This document shows, one piece after another, positions 8,392-14,903 of a stretch of DNA of 64,000 nucleotides. This DNA comes from Streptomonospora wellingtoniae (GTDB lineage Bacteria > Actinomycetota > Actinomycetes > Streptosporangiales > Streptosporangiaceae): contig NZ_JAVREK010000005.1 in the NCBI RefSeq assembly GCF_031845375.1, positions 205,247-269,246 of the forward strand. Direction: 5' to 3'. Under the pieces are notes generated by a model. It searched no databases. It was not told the origin of the DNA and was given only the letters and a program-made list of their open reading frames with translations. A program made the translations under genes and the position numbers. Position 1 is the first letter of the stretch, and every line of letters begins with the position of its first letter.

Positions 8392-8542
8392 CGACGTCTC
8401 CTCTTGTAGGGGGATGCGGAGGAAATCGTAGCCGCCGTCCCGGATGAACGGCAGGCTCCCGCGTTGCCGCATCCGGCCGCGGCCGGTCGGGTCCGGGGCC
8501 GGATCCGTCGCACCCCCGCGCCCCAGGAAGGCGCACACACGA

Positions 8543-8578
8543 GATGAGCCGGCCGCCCGATCGGGCGGCCGGCTCATC
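8543..8578. terminator. Perfect 36-bp palindrome, probable bidirectional terminator
   Basis: The two 18-base halves (8543-8560 and 8561-8578) are exact reverse complements around a CGATCG centre. It lies 7 bases beyond the 3' end of tRNA-Ser on the minus strand, where a terminator is expected. Confidence 0.7.
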
Positions 8579-8584
8579 CGGCGG

Positions 8585-8669
8585 CGGTGGAGGTGGGATT
8601 CGAACCCACGGTAGGTCTCCCTACACTCGCTTTCGAGGCGAGCGCCATCGGCCACTAGGCGACTCCACC
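8585..8669 (-). tRNA. tRNA-Ser (anticodon CGA)
   Basis: 85-nt type II tRNA. The acceptor arms GGTGGAG and CTCCACC pair, the anticodon stem CTCGC/GCGAG encloses loop CTCGAAA (anticodon CGA), the variable arm is long, and the T-arm is GTGGG-TTCGAAT-CCCAC. CCA is not encoded. It reads UCG codons. tadA follows directly upstream on the same strand. Confidence 0.95.
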
Positions 8670-8679
8670 GCTGCGTACT

Positions 8680-9189
8680 CTACCGGATACGGCGCACTGA
8701 GAAGAACTCGGAAAGAACGGCCCCGCACCGGTCGGCCAGCTCGGGTGCGACGAGGTCGGGCGGGACCACCTCCGGGCGGTGGTTGAGCCGGGGGTCGCGG
8801 ACCACGTCCCACAGCGATCCGGCCGCTCCCGCCTTGGAGTCGCGGGCGCCGTAGACCAGGCGGTCGACTCTGGCCTGGACGAGGGCTCCGGCGCACATGG
8901 TGCACGGCTCCAGGGTGACCGCGAGGGTGCAGCCGCTCAGGCGCCACGCGCCGCGACGGCGGGCCGCGGCGCGCAGAGCGAGGATCTCAGCGTGGGCGGT
9001 GGGGTCGCCGACCGCTTCGCGTCCGTTGTGCCCGGTGCCGACCACCTCGCCCGCGGCGTCCAGCACGACCGCGCCCACCGGGACGTCACCGCTGTCGGCG
9101 GTGCGCCCGCTCTCGTCCAGAGCCAGGCGCAGCGCCGCATCGATCCCGGCACGGCCCATGGGCACCGGATCGCCCCCGGTTCCGGTCAC
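8680..9189 (-). CDS. tadA: tRNA-specific adenosine deaminase
   Basis: 169 residues. It converts A34 to inosine in the tRNA-Arg(ACG) wobble position. The zinc-dependent cytidine/deoxycytidylate deaminase fold is clear: His66-Ala-Glu68 supplies a zinc ligand and the proton shuttle, and Cys96/Cys99 in PCTMC complete the site. GTG 9189 overlaps the stop of the upstream associated gene as GTGA, showing coupling. An internal ATG at codon 11 is a possible alternative start. The gene lies 10 bases from tRNA-Ser. Confidence 0.93.
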   Translation of the reverse strand: MTGTGGDPVPMGRAGIDAALRLALDESGRTADSGDVPVGAVVLDAAGEVVGTGHNGREAVGDPTAHAEILALRAAARRRGAWRLSGCTLAVTLEPCTMCAGALVQARVDRLVYGARDSKAGAAGSLWDVVRDPRLNHRPEVVPPDLVAPELADRCGAVLSEFFSVRRIR

Positions 9190-9671
9190 AGCCGCAGTGC
9201 CTCCAGAGGTCCGCCGAATCCGGCGCGGTCGGCGATCTCCGCGAGGATGTCACCCGGCAGCAGCCCTCCGCCGGCGGTCAGCGCGACGAGCTCCCCGGAG
9301 GGCGTACCGAGGTCGACGAGCAGGCGGGTGTCGCCTCCGGGCTGCGGATAGGGCTTCTGGCCGGTCCCCTCGACCTGCTCGGGCGCCTCGATCTCGCCGC
9401 TGTCCAGCAGCAGCGCCGCGACGGGGTGCTCGTGGACGACCCGCACGTCGGAGAGGAACACGCGGGGGTCGGAGTGGTCCTCCACGCGCACCACGGCGAA
9501 CCACTCGTCGTCGGCCTCCATGAGCAGGACCATCGTGCCTTCGGAGGCGGAGCCCGAGGCGTCGCGCATGATGTCGGCGACGTCGTCGATGCTCGCCGCG
9601 TCGTCGAGTTCGGTCTCTACGCCCGTCCACTCGTCGGCGGCTCTGCAGAAGACCGCTGAGAAGATCGACAC
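9186..9671 (-). CDS. tRNA adenosine deaminase-associated protein
   Basis: 161 residues, acidic, no membrane segment. It matches the actinobacterial family found next to tadA, known only by that association. Motifs visible are an ADDEWFAVVRVEDHSDPRVF segment and a C-terminal LPGDILAEIADRAGF segment. GTG 9671 follows GGAGAG by about 6 bases. The 3' end overlaps tadA by 4 bases, so the two are translated together. It shares ordered features with the next gene upstream (9752-10249), suggesting two paralogs. No enzymatic role can be assigned. Confidence 0.75.
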   Translation of the reverse strand: MSIFSAVFCRAADEWTGVETELDDAASIDDVADIMRDASGSASEGTMVLLMEADDEWFAVVRVEDHSDPRVFLSDVRVVHEHPVAALLLDSGEIEAPEQVEGTGQKPYPQPGGDTRLLVDLGTPSGELVALTAGGGLLPGDILAEIADRAGFGGPLEALRL

Positions 9672-9751
9672 CGCACGCTCTCCAGTCCTCTCTCGCGGGC
9701 GCCGGGCCGGCCGGGGGCCTGACCTGCCGTCACTGGCCGATCCCGAGTCCC

Positions 9752-10249
9752 TTACCCCATCGAGTCCACCGCACGCTGGAACGCCTGGTGGAATCCGATG
9801 CGCTCGGCGATGCTGGCCAGGACCTCGTCGGGATAGAGGTCGAGGTCGCCGGCGAGGGCGCCCAGCTCCATCTCGTCCAGACCGAGATCGGCGAGTACCG
9901 ACATGTCGCCCGCGGGCAGCACCTGGTCCAAATCCTCGTCGTCGGGCACGTCGATGTCGAGATACTCCAGGACGTCACGCGCCACCTGCCAGTCCACGGA
10001 CGCCGTGACGTCGGAGAGGAACAGGCTCACGTCGTCGCCGTAGAGGCGCACGATGACGAAGAAGTCGTCGCCGATGGCGAGCATGCCGATCGCGCCGCTG
10101 ATGCTGGGCTGCTGCCGCAGCGCGTGCAGCAGCCCTTTGAAGTCCTGTGTGAGGGCAACCGGGAGCAGATAGACGTCCCAGTAGTCCTCCTCGCGGTACG
10201 CGACCGCGGCGAAATCGCCGCCGTCATCGTCGTCGTCGAGTTCCGTCAT
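9752..10249 (-). CDS. Second tRNA adenosine deaminase-associated-like protein
   Basis: 165 residues, strongly acidic at the N-terminus (MTELDDDDDGGDFAAVAYRE). It shares the pattern of the neighbour at 9186-9671: a central VIVRLYGDDVSLFLSDV segment against VVRVEDHSDPRVFLSDV, and a C-terminal YPDEVLASIAERIGF against PGDILAEIADRAGF. ATG 10249 is preceded by GGTGGGG; GTG 10255 is an alternative. It lies 80 bases upstream of the neighbour on the same strand, so one operon with tadA is likely. Function unknown. Confidence 0.7.
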   Translation of the reverse strand: MTELDDDDDGGDFAAVAYREEDYWDVYLLPVALTQDFKGLLHALRQQPSISGAIGMLAIGDDFFVIVRLYGDDVSLFLSDVTASVDWQVARDVLEYLDIDVPDDEDLDQVLPAGDMSVLADLGLDEMELGALAGDLDLYPDEVLASIAERIGFHQAFQRAVDSMG

Positions 10250-10571
10250 CGTCACCCCACCAGCCCTGCTGTGATCGGGCCAGGATCGCAGATCGTCCGG
10301 CGCGGCGTCATCGTAGCGGTCGCGGTCGCCCGCGACCCGGTTTCCCCAGAGGGAATCTGCCTCGTGATAGAAGTCGGCGCTCACAACCTCTATTACAACG
10401 GACAACCGCCACCCGGCAGAACGTTACGACCGACGCGATCGGGTTACGGATGCACCTCCGCGCCGCCGACCGCGCCGAATCCCAGGTCAACCGGGGGGCG
10501 GCAGCCCGCATGCACGCGGATAGACTCGGCGCCGATTTCCCATCGCCCGCCCAGCTCAACCGGAGTGTTCA
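10250..10571. promoter_or_regulatory. Divergent promoter region upstream of upp
   Basis: 322 bases between divergent genes. A TAGACT -10-like element is at 10521-10526 on the plus strand; no convincing -35 is seen. No gene is supported. Confidence 0.4.
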
Positions 10572-11213
10572 ATGGAGACCCTGGTCGTGGACCACCCGCT
10601 GGTCGCGCACAAACTCACCACACTGCGCGACGTGCGCACCGACTCGCCCACGTTCCGAAGACTGACCGACGAGCTCGTGACGCTGCTCGCCTACGAGGCG
10701 ACCCGCGACGTGCGCGTGGCCGACGTGACCGTGGAGACTCCGCTGACACCGATGACCGGTACGCAGCTGACCCGGCCGACACCGCTCGTCGTGCCCATCC
10801 TGCGGGCGGGGCTGGGCATGCTGGACGGGATGACCCGGCTGCTGCCGACGGCGAAGGTCGGCTTCCTGGGCATGGCGCGCGACGAGGAGACCCTGCGCCC
10901 GGCCACCTACGCCGACCGGCTGCCCAACGACCTCTCCGGCCGCCAGTGCTACGTGCTCGACCCGATGCTGGCCACCGGAGGCACCCTGGCCGCGGCCCTG
11001 CGCCTGCTCGTCGAGCGCGGCGCCGACCATGTCACCGCCATCTGCCTACTGGCCGCCCCCGAAGGCCTGAAGACTCTGACCGAAAACCTGGGAGAGCAGA
11101 ACGGCGCGACGCTGCGCGTGGTCACGGCCGCCGTCGACGAGCGGTTGAACGACAGGGGCTTCATCCTTCCGGGCCTGGGAGACGCGGGCGACCGCTTGTA
11201 CGGATCGGTCTGA
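10572..11213 (+). CDS. upp: Uracil phosphoribosyltransferase
   Basis: 213 residues. A pyrimidine-salvage enzyme making UMP from uracil and PRPP in the cytosol. The PRPP-binding loop is VLDPMLATGGTLAAAL, and the C-terminal GLGDAGDRLYG is the uracil-binding signature. The length equals that of other UPRTs. ATG 10572 has GGAG 8 bases upstream. It is monocistronic by spacing: the next gene starts 490 bases on. Confidence 0.95.
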   Translation: METLVVDHPLVAHKLTTLRDVRTDSPTFRRLTDELVTLLAYEATRDVRVADVTVETPLTPMTGTQLTRPTPLVVPILRAGLGMLDGMTRLLPTAKVGFLGMARDEETLRPATYADRLPNDLSGRQCYVLDPMLATGGTLAAALRLLVERGADHVTAICLLAAPEGLKTLTENLGEQNGATLRVVTAAVDERLNDRGFILPGLGDAGDRLYGSV

Positions 11214-11703
11214 ACCGAATCCGGTCCGGTGGCATCGGACCCCGTGAACGCGGTTGCCGCGGCGGGGGCGCCGTCGGCGCCCGCGGCGACCGCGAGGCAC
11301 GACGGTCGGACATGCACTGTTCGACTTTTTTGCATCAATCCGAATCACGATGATTGGACATCCGAAATCAGGGAAGACCTCGGTTGGTTCGAACAGGCGC
11401 TCGGGCGGTCACCCGGCACCGCATTGGTGATCGCGTTCTGAGCACCCGGAACACGACGATTTGCGTAGGCCGAATTCAGACCGAGATGGAGTCGTGACAC
11501 TAAGGGTCGATCATGGGCGACAGTCGCCCCCGACTCACTGACCGAGCACAACCGCAGACACCCCTCGCCGAATCCCCGATAGCCGAACTCGACCACCATC
11601 GGCCTTATGCCCGACCCGTAATCTTGACCCCGAGGGCGGTTACGAAGCGCCTGCTTGCGGGTACACAGCGCAACCGGTCACCCTTTTCCCTCGAAGGAGT
11701 GAG
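11214..11703. other. Intergenic region, 490 bases
   Basis: Slightly AT-richer than its surroundings around 11320-11500. No RNA, repeat or convincing gene is seen. A 70-codon frame at 11229-11441 lacks a ribosome site. The promoter of the next gene should lie here. Confidence 0.5.
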
Positions 11704-11925
11704 ATGCCCGAGAAGACCACTACGCCGCGCGACCTCTCCCCCGTCGTCGAGCGCCTGAACTCCGAGTTCGCCGGAGTACACGACGCCGCCACCATCACAC
11801 GATGTGTGGACGCGGCGCGTCAGGGCGCCCTCGACGTCACCGGGCGGGCGACCCCCGAGCTCGTGGAGCGCATCGCGCGACAGCACCTGCAGGTCCTCGC
11901 ACTCGCCTTCGCCGAACGCCGCTGA
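11704..11925 (+). CDS. Three-helix-bundle dimerization-like small protein
   Basis: 73 residues, all helical by composition. VVERLNSEFAGV...ITRCVDAARQ...ATPELVERIARQHL resembles the three-helix-bundle domain found alone or fused to low-molecular-weight phosphatases in actinobacteria. No catalytic residues are expected in such a short form. GAAGGAG lies about 6 bases before ATG 11704, giving good support for translation. The assignment rests on pattern recognition only. Confidence 0.6.
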   Translation: MPEKTTTPRDLSPVVERLNSEFAGVHDAATITRCVDAARQGALDVTGRATPELVERIARQHLQVLALAFAERR

Positions 11926-12010
11926 CCGGCCGGGCCGCACGGTCGGCAGCCGGGTGACCAGCACCACGCCCTGCGCCGGGAACGCCACGCCCGAAACGGG
12001 CATCTGGCTT

Positions 12011-12036
12011 TACGGGCCCGTATGTCGGTGTAACAA
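12011..12036 (+). promoter_or_regulatory. Palindrome and -10-like element upstream of small membrane gene
   Basis: TACGGGCCCGTA (12011-12022) is a perfect 12-bp palindrome, followed by TAACAA at 12031-12036, a plausible -10, about 45 bases before the gene. It could be an operator. Confidence 0.35.
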
Positions 12037-12080
12037 TCACCTTGGGTCAGTGGGTCATCAGCATTCGTGGGGAGTCGGTC

Positions 12081-12245
12081 ATGGCGAGGTTGAAGAAGTG
12101 GCTGGGGTACGCCCTCATCGCTTTCGTCGCGTTCTATCTGCTCACTCAACCGGAAAGCGCTGCCGGGGTCATTCAGACCGGAGTCGGGGGACTCATGTCG
12201 GCCGCCGAATCACTGTCCCGATTCGTGAACACCCTGAGCGCATAG
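12081..12245 (+). CDS. Small single-pass membrane protein
   Basis: 54 residues. A short basic start (MARLKKW) is followed by a hydrophobic helix (LGYALIAFVAFYLL) and an amphipathic tail. GGGGAG lies about 6 bases upstream of ATG 12081. It is 13 bases from the PH-domain gene and is probably cotranscribed with it. Too short for family assignment; a membrane-associated accessory of the PH-domain protein is a guess. Confidence 0.6.
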   Translation: MARLKKWLGYALIAFVAFYLLTQPESAAGVIQTGVGGLMSAAESLSRFVNTLSA

Positions 12246-12258
12246 GGGTCGCCCGGCC

Positions 12259-12777
12259 ATGAGGCTCGTCGCACCGCCGAACCGAGCACCGGCATCTGTC
12301 AACCGCTACTTGCTGCCCTACGAACAGGACGTCGTCACCATCCGGCGGCACCCCGCGGTGCTGATCGGACCCGTCGCATCCGTGCTCGGTGCGCTGATCT
12401 TCGCAGGCATCCTCAGCAACACCGTCATCGCGGCGAGCCCCGCCGCGCTGGCGGTGATCTGGTGGGTGTGGCTGCTGATCCTCGTCTGGTTCGTCTGGCG
12501 CGTGGCCGAGTGGTCGGTCGACTACTTCGTCATCACGTCGCAGCGCCTGCTGCTGACCCAGGGACTCATCACCCGCCAGGTCAACATGATGCCCCTGGGC
12601 AAGGTCACGGACATGCGCTTCGAGCGCTCGATCATGGGGCGCTTCCTCGGATACGGCACGTTCGTCATGGAGTCCGCCGGTCAGGACCAGGCCCTGAGCC
12701 GGATCAACTTCGTGCCTTATCCGGAGCAGCTCTACCTGGAAGTCGTCGGCCTGATCTTCAAGGACCCGAACGAGTGA
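12259..12777 (+). CDS. PH domain-containing membrane protein (YdbS/bPH2-like)
   Basis: 172 residues. Two transmembrane helices (about residues 33-80) precede a bacterial pleckstrin-homology domain: WSVDYFVITSQRLLLTQGLITRQVNMMPLGKVTDMRFERSI is typical of the bPH2/YdbS type, split here by its position. Members are inner-membrane proteins of unclear role. It is followed by a strong hairpin (12847-12876), so it ends the unit begun by the small membrane gene. Confidence 0.8.
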   Translation: MRLVAPPNRAPASVNRYLLPYEQDVVTIRRHPAVLIGPVASVLGALIFAGILSNTVIAASPAALAVIWWVWLLILVWFVWRVAEWSVDYFVITSQRLLLTQGLITRQVNMMPLGKVTDMRFERSIMGRFLGYGTFVMESAGQDQALSRINFVPYPEQLYLEVVGLIFKDPNE

Positions 12778-12846
12778 TCCGCGGTCCGGGCGGCGTGCAC
12801 ACGCCGACCCGGCAACCGGGTCTCCTACCCGATACCCGACACCGGT

Positions 12847-12876
12847 GAAAGCCCGGCCGCCCGCGGCCGGGCTTTC
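12847..12876 (+). terminator. Hairpin terminator after the PH-domain gene
   Basis: Arms 12847-12859 and 12864-12876 are a perfect 13-bp stem with a CCCG loop, 70 bases after the stop codon. The stem closes with GAAAG/CTTTC. Confidence 0.8.
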
Positions 12877-13036
12877 AGCGTCTTCCGCCGTCCCGCGGCC
12901 GAGGGGCAGGGGCAGGGGCAGCATAGGGCGGTGCCCTCCCCCGCGCCCGCCCGGCCCGATCGCGGGCCCCGCGCGGAGATGCGCACGCACCGCCGGCATC
13001 TCGGATTCAGACGGACGTTCTTCTTGTTCATCTTTT

Positions 13037-13148
13037 GTTCACTTTGACGGCGGAGCTCCAGCTGAAGCCCTTCGCCACCCCCGGTCCCGAGCGACATGGC
13101 AGGGAATCCAGATTGACTTCAAGGTGAACGAAGGGTTAACTGTAGTAT
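13037..13148 (+). promoter_or_regulatory. Inverted repeat and promoter upstream of the 72-residue gene
   Basis: GTTCACTTTGA (13037-13047) is nearly the reverse complement of TCAAGGTGAAC (13119-13129). TTGACT at 13113-13118 and TTAACT at 13136-13141 are spaced by exactly 17 bases and form a good promoter. TAGTAT at 13143-13148 is another possible -10. The second repeat half lies within the promoter spacer, where a repressor could act. Confidence 0.5.
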
Positions 13149-13176
13149 TCAGAGAGGCGAACAAGGGGGTGCCGCA

Positions 13177-13395
13177 ATGAACCAACCGGTGAGCCCGGCG
13201 CCACAGGCAGGCCGTACCGCACCGCCCCGCCGCCGCACGCGCAACGCTGCGCGGCTGCGCAGCGCCGCTCCGGCGCCCGCCGCTCCGCAGCCGCGCGAGG
13301 CCGCGGAGTCCGTCGCCTCCGACCGCCCGCTGATGAGCTGGGTGCTGGTGACCGACGACAGCGGACGGACCCGCCCTGAGGCCCGCTGGATCTGA
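13177..13395 (+). CDS. Small hypothetical protein with Arg-rich N-terminus
   Basis: 72 residues. A Pro/Ala/Arg-rich first half precedes a C-terminal MSWVLVTDDSGRTRPEARWI that looks conserved in style: tryptophans frame a polar turn. AAGGGGG lies 7 bases before ATG 13177, and a good promoter precedes it. I do not recognise the family. It is followed by a terminator at 13418-13456, so it is its own transcription unit. Confidence 0.55.
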   Translation: MNQPVSPAPQAGRTAPPRRRTRNAARLRSAAPAPAAPQPREAAESVASDRPLMSWVLVTDDSGRTRPEARWI

Positions 13396-13417
13396 CGCGA
13401 CGGGAGTATCCGCCGCC

Positions 13418-13456
13418 GCTGAGGGGCCGGCCGCACGACGCGACCGGCCCCTCAGC
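13418..13456. terminator. Bidirectional hairpin terminator
   Basis: Arms 13418-13430 and 13444-13456 form a perfect 13-bp stem with a 13-base loop, between convergent genes. Confidence 0.75.
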
Positions 13457-13574
13457 GTTGCCCGGCCTGACGCGCCCCTCTCCGGGGCGAACCGCGGGGC
13501 CACGCGCCGACACGCCTTCCGGCCGTCTGGAAGCGGGGCGGCGGCCTCGCCGTCTCCGTCTCGGCTCCGGCTCC

Positions 13575-14033
13575 CTACACGACCCGGTGCCCGGTGGTGC
13601 CCCCGTGCTCGGAGAGGTCCGCCGAAAGCCAGTGCTCGGGCCGCAGCACGTAGACCGCGTCGTCGAGCTCGGTACGGGCCGCCCAGGCCGCCGCGAGGTA
13701 GCCCTCGACGGCCTCGGGGAGCATGTAGCGCTCGGTCATGGCCCGCAGCAGCTCCTCGGTCAGCGGCTGCCGCTCGGCGGGGCCTTCGACCGACACGTAG
13801 CGCACCCGCGGCCGGACGGACTCCACCATCAGCGAGAACCGGCCGTACTCCTCGATGAGGCGGCCCTTGCGCGACCGCCGCCCGGTGATGATCCACGGCT
13901 CGCCGCCCGGTTCCACGGCGTACCAGATCGGGACCGTGAGGGGGGCTCGGCCTTCGCCGGCGCTGACCGAGAAGGCGGCGATGCGCGGTTCGGCCAGGAA
14001 GGCCCGGCGCTGCTCGACGGAAAGGGCGGGCAC
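13575..14033 (-). CDS. Pyridoxamine 5'-phosphate oxidase family (FMN-binding split barrel) protein
   Basis: About 152 residues. LTVPIWYAVEPGGEPWIITGRRSRKGRLI and RYVSVEGPAE fit the FMN- or F420-binding split beta-barrel fold of actinobacterial PPOX-class proteins (each part named separately). The actual cofactor and substrate are unknown. GTG 14033 has GAGG 8 bases upstream; GTG 14042, three codons earlier, overlaps that site and is less likely. It lies 109 bases after the SRPBCC gene on the same strand. An oxidoreductase role is inferred from the family only. Confidence 0.75.
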   Translation of the reverse strand: MPALSVEQRRAFLAEPRIAAFSVSAGEGRAPLTVPIWYAVEPGGEPWIITGRRSRKGRLIEEYGRFSLMVESVRPRVRYVSVEGPAERQPLTEELLRAMTERYMLPEAVEGYLAAAWAARTELDDAVYVLRPEHWLSADLSEHGGTTGHRVV

Positions 14034-14142
14034 GGTGTTCACCTCGTCTTCAGGAGCGGCGCCCGGCGCGACGCCGGACGGTGCACGGCACGGACCCGCC
14101 CCGGCCGCGCATCGGCGTCCCAGGGGCGGTCTCATGCACACG

Positions 14143-14679
14143 CTACGCCGCGGAGCCGTTCTCGGCGCGGGAGGCGAGGCCGCGCAGGGTGGTCTCCATG
14201 CCGGCGCGCAGCTCGTCGAGTCGGCCGGCCACCAACTGCTCTTCCAGGTCGGGCATGCGGTCCACGGCGGCGGTCAGTCCGGAGCGGCCCGGACCCAGCC
14301 GGACCTCCTGACGCAGGAGCGTGCCGCCGCCCTCGCGGGGCTCCAGCGTGTAGCGCCACACCGCCAAGGCACGCTCCGGATCCTCCGCAGGCGGACCGAA
14401 CCGCCCGTCGGCGTCGAGCACGGCCCACGCGAATACCTGCTCGGGAACGAGTTCGACCACTTCCGATACGGTCCGCCACGCGCCGAGTCGGCGGTTCCGG
14501 TTGTATCCCGCGAAGCGCGCCCCCACGGCCGGAACCCCGGCGCCCAACCACTCGGCCCGCATCAGCTCGGGGCTGTACTCCGCCGGCAGCCCGATGTCGG
14601 CCACCAGTTCCCAGACCCGTGCCGAGGGGGCCGCGACCAGCCTCTCGCATTCGGTCCGGGGCCCGTCACCAAGCCGCAC
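14143..14679 (-). CDS. SRPBCC (START/Bet v1-like) family protein
   Basis: 178 residues. ERLVAAPSARVWELVADIG is the classic opening of polyketide-cyclase/START-like proteins, followed by GARFAGYNRNRRLGAWRTVSEV and a C-terminal long helix (LEEQLVAGRLDELRAGMETTL) closing a hydrophobic pocket. Ligand unknown. GTG 14679 follows GGGAGG by 7 bases, which fixes the start against a longer frame that lacks a site. It may be cotranscribed with the downstream PPOX-family gene. Confidence 0.8.
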   Translation of the reverse strand: MRLGDGPRTECERLVAAPSARVWELVADIGLPAEYSPELMRAEWLGAGVPAVGARFAGYNRNRRLGAWRTVSEVVELVPEQVFAWAVLDADGRFGPPAEDPERALAVWRYTLEPREGGGTLLRQEVRLGPGRSGLTAAVDRMPDLEEQLVAGRLDELRAGMETTLRGLASRAENGSAA

Positions 14680-14903
14680 GGCGATACCTCCCGCAACACG
14701 AACCGCCTCCGACCGCCCAGTCTGCCAAAGGGGCCGGAGCCGCGGCCCGCTCCCCCGCGCGGATCGCTTTGTCGACAAATCGGCCCATCGCCAATGCGAA
14801 TCGAGCACAGCCGAAACCGAGCCGACGCTGCGGGGCAGCCGGTCCAGTGGGCCGGCCGTCCGCGCCCGGCGCAGTCGGAGCTGCGGCGGTGCGGGTCGGC
14901 ATG

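Larger units (their letters stand above)
12778..13176. other. Intergenic region, 399 bases, terminator and promoter elements
   Basis: Holds the terminator at 12847-12876, a long-range inverted repeat, and the probable promoter of the small gene at 13177. No gene is supported. Confidence 0.5.

Noticed and set aside
11229..11441. 70-codon frame after upp
   Set aside because: No ribosome site, no promoter near its start, no pattern I recognise.
12778..13176. CRISPR-like or tandem repeat near 13020-13130
   Set aside because: There are only two GTTCA direct copies and one inverted pair. No regular repeat-spacer pattern exists anywhere in the window.
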